Positions 5,563 through 5,570 of a DNA stretch of 5,570 bases are shown here, piece after piece. The stretch covers positions 1 to 5,570 of the forward strand of contig JAGWNO010000132.1 in assembly GCA_028871235.1 (NCBI GenBank), given 5' to 3'. The DNA comes from Gammaproteobacteria bacterium. GTDB lineage: Bacteria > Pseudomonadota > Gammaproteobacteria > Natronospirales > REEB76. Under the pieces are notes generated by a model. That model had not been told where the DNA came from, made no database searches, and saw only the letters and a program-made list of their open reading frames with translations. The stretch's first letter is position 1. Each line of letters opens with the position of its first letter. The position numbers were made by a program, and so were the translations under genes.

Positions 5563-5570
5563 GCTTAAAT

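Overview
The window looks like a stretch of proteobacterial chromosome, probably gamma- or betaproteobacterial. ClpS and ClpA closely resemble the Escherichia coli proteins residue for residue at their functional sites, and the left part is GC-rich (42 of 60 bases are G or C at 2461-2520). No marker allows a genus call.

Positions 1-3520 are core genome, all on the + strand. They hold the 3' part of a class III adenylate cyclase gene, then clpS and clpA separated by only 2 bases. ClpS is the N-end-rule adaptor and ClpA the AAA+ unfoldase that feeds ClpP, so these two act together in regulated proteolysis. A good -10 box lies just 7 bases before the clpS start codon, so clpS may be transcribed with almost no leader. 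No cspD lies between the cyclase and clpS, although cspD is the usual upstream neighbour of clpS in many relatives.

From 3521 the character changes: G+C falls to about 47-48% in sampled lines, intergenic gaps widen and broken genes appear. This looks like an accessory region attached to the clpA 3' end. It holds a 245-base gap without a convincing gene and a small predicted lipoprotein of unknown function (3766-4185). Next comes a short reading frame starting directly at the lipoprotein stop but broken by an in-frame TAA (4186-4335). A further overlapping frame is then cut after 12 codons by an insertion-sequence end at 4368. The insertion sequence is a remnant of the IS3 family on the minus strand: a terminal end plus the frameshifted transposase C-terminus (4368 to about 4541).

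The right end (4546-5570, minus strand) is a two-gene toxin-antitoxin-like module. A Phd/YefM-type antitoxin gene overlaps by 8 bases a gene for a zeta-like P-loop kinase. A consensus -10 box and an 11-base direct repeat lie in front of the antitoxin, which fits autoregulation. This pairing of a Phd-type antitoxin with a zeta-like enzyme is the most interesting system in the window. It is probably a recurrent but little-characterised combination rather than a wholly new one.
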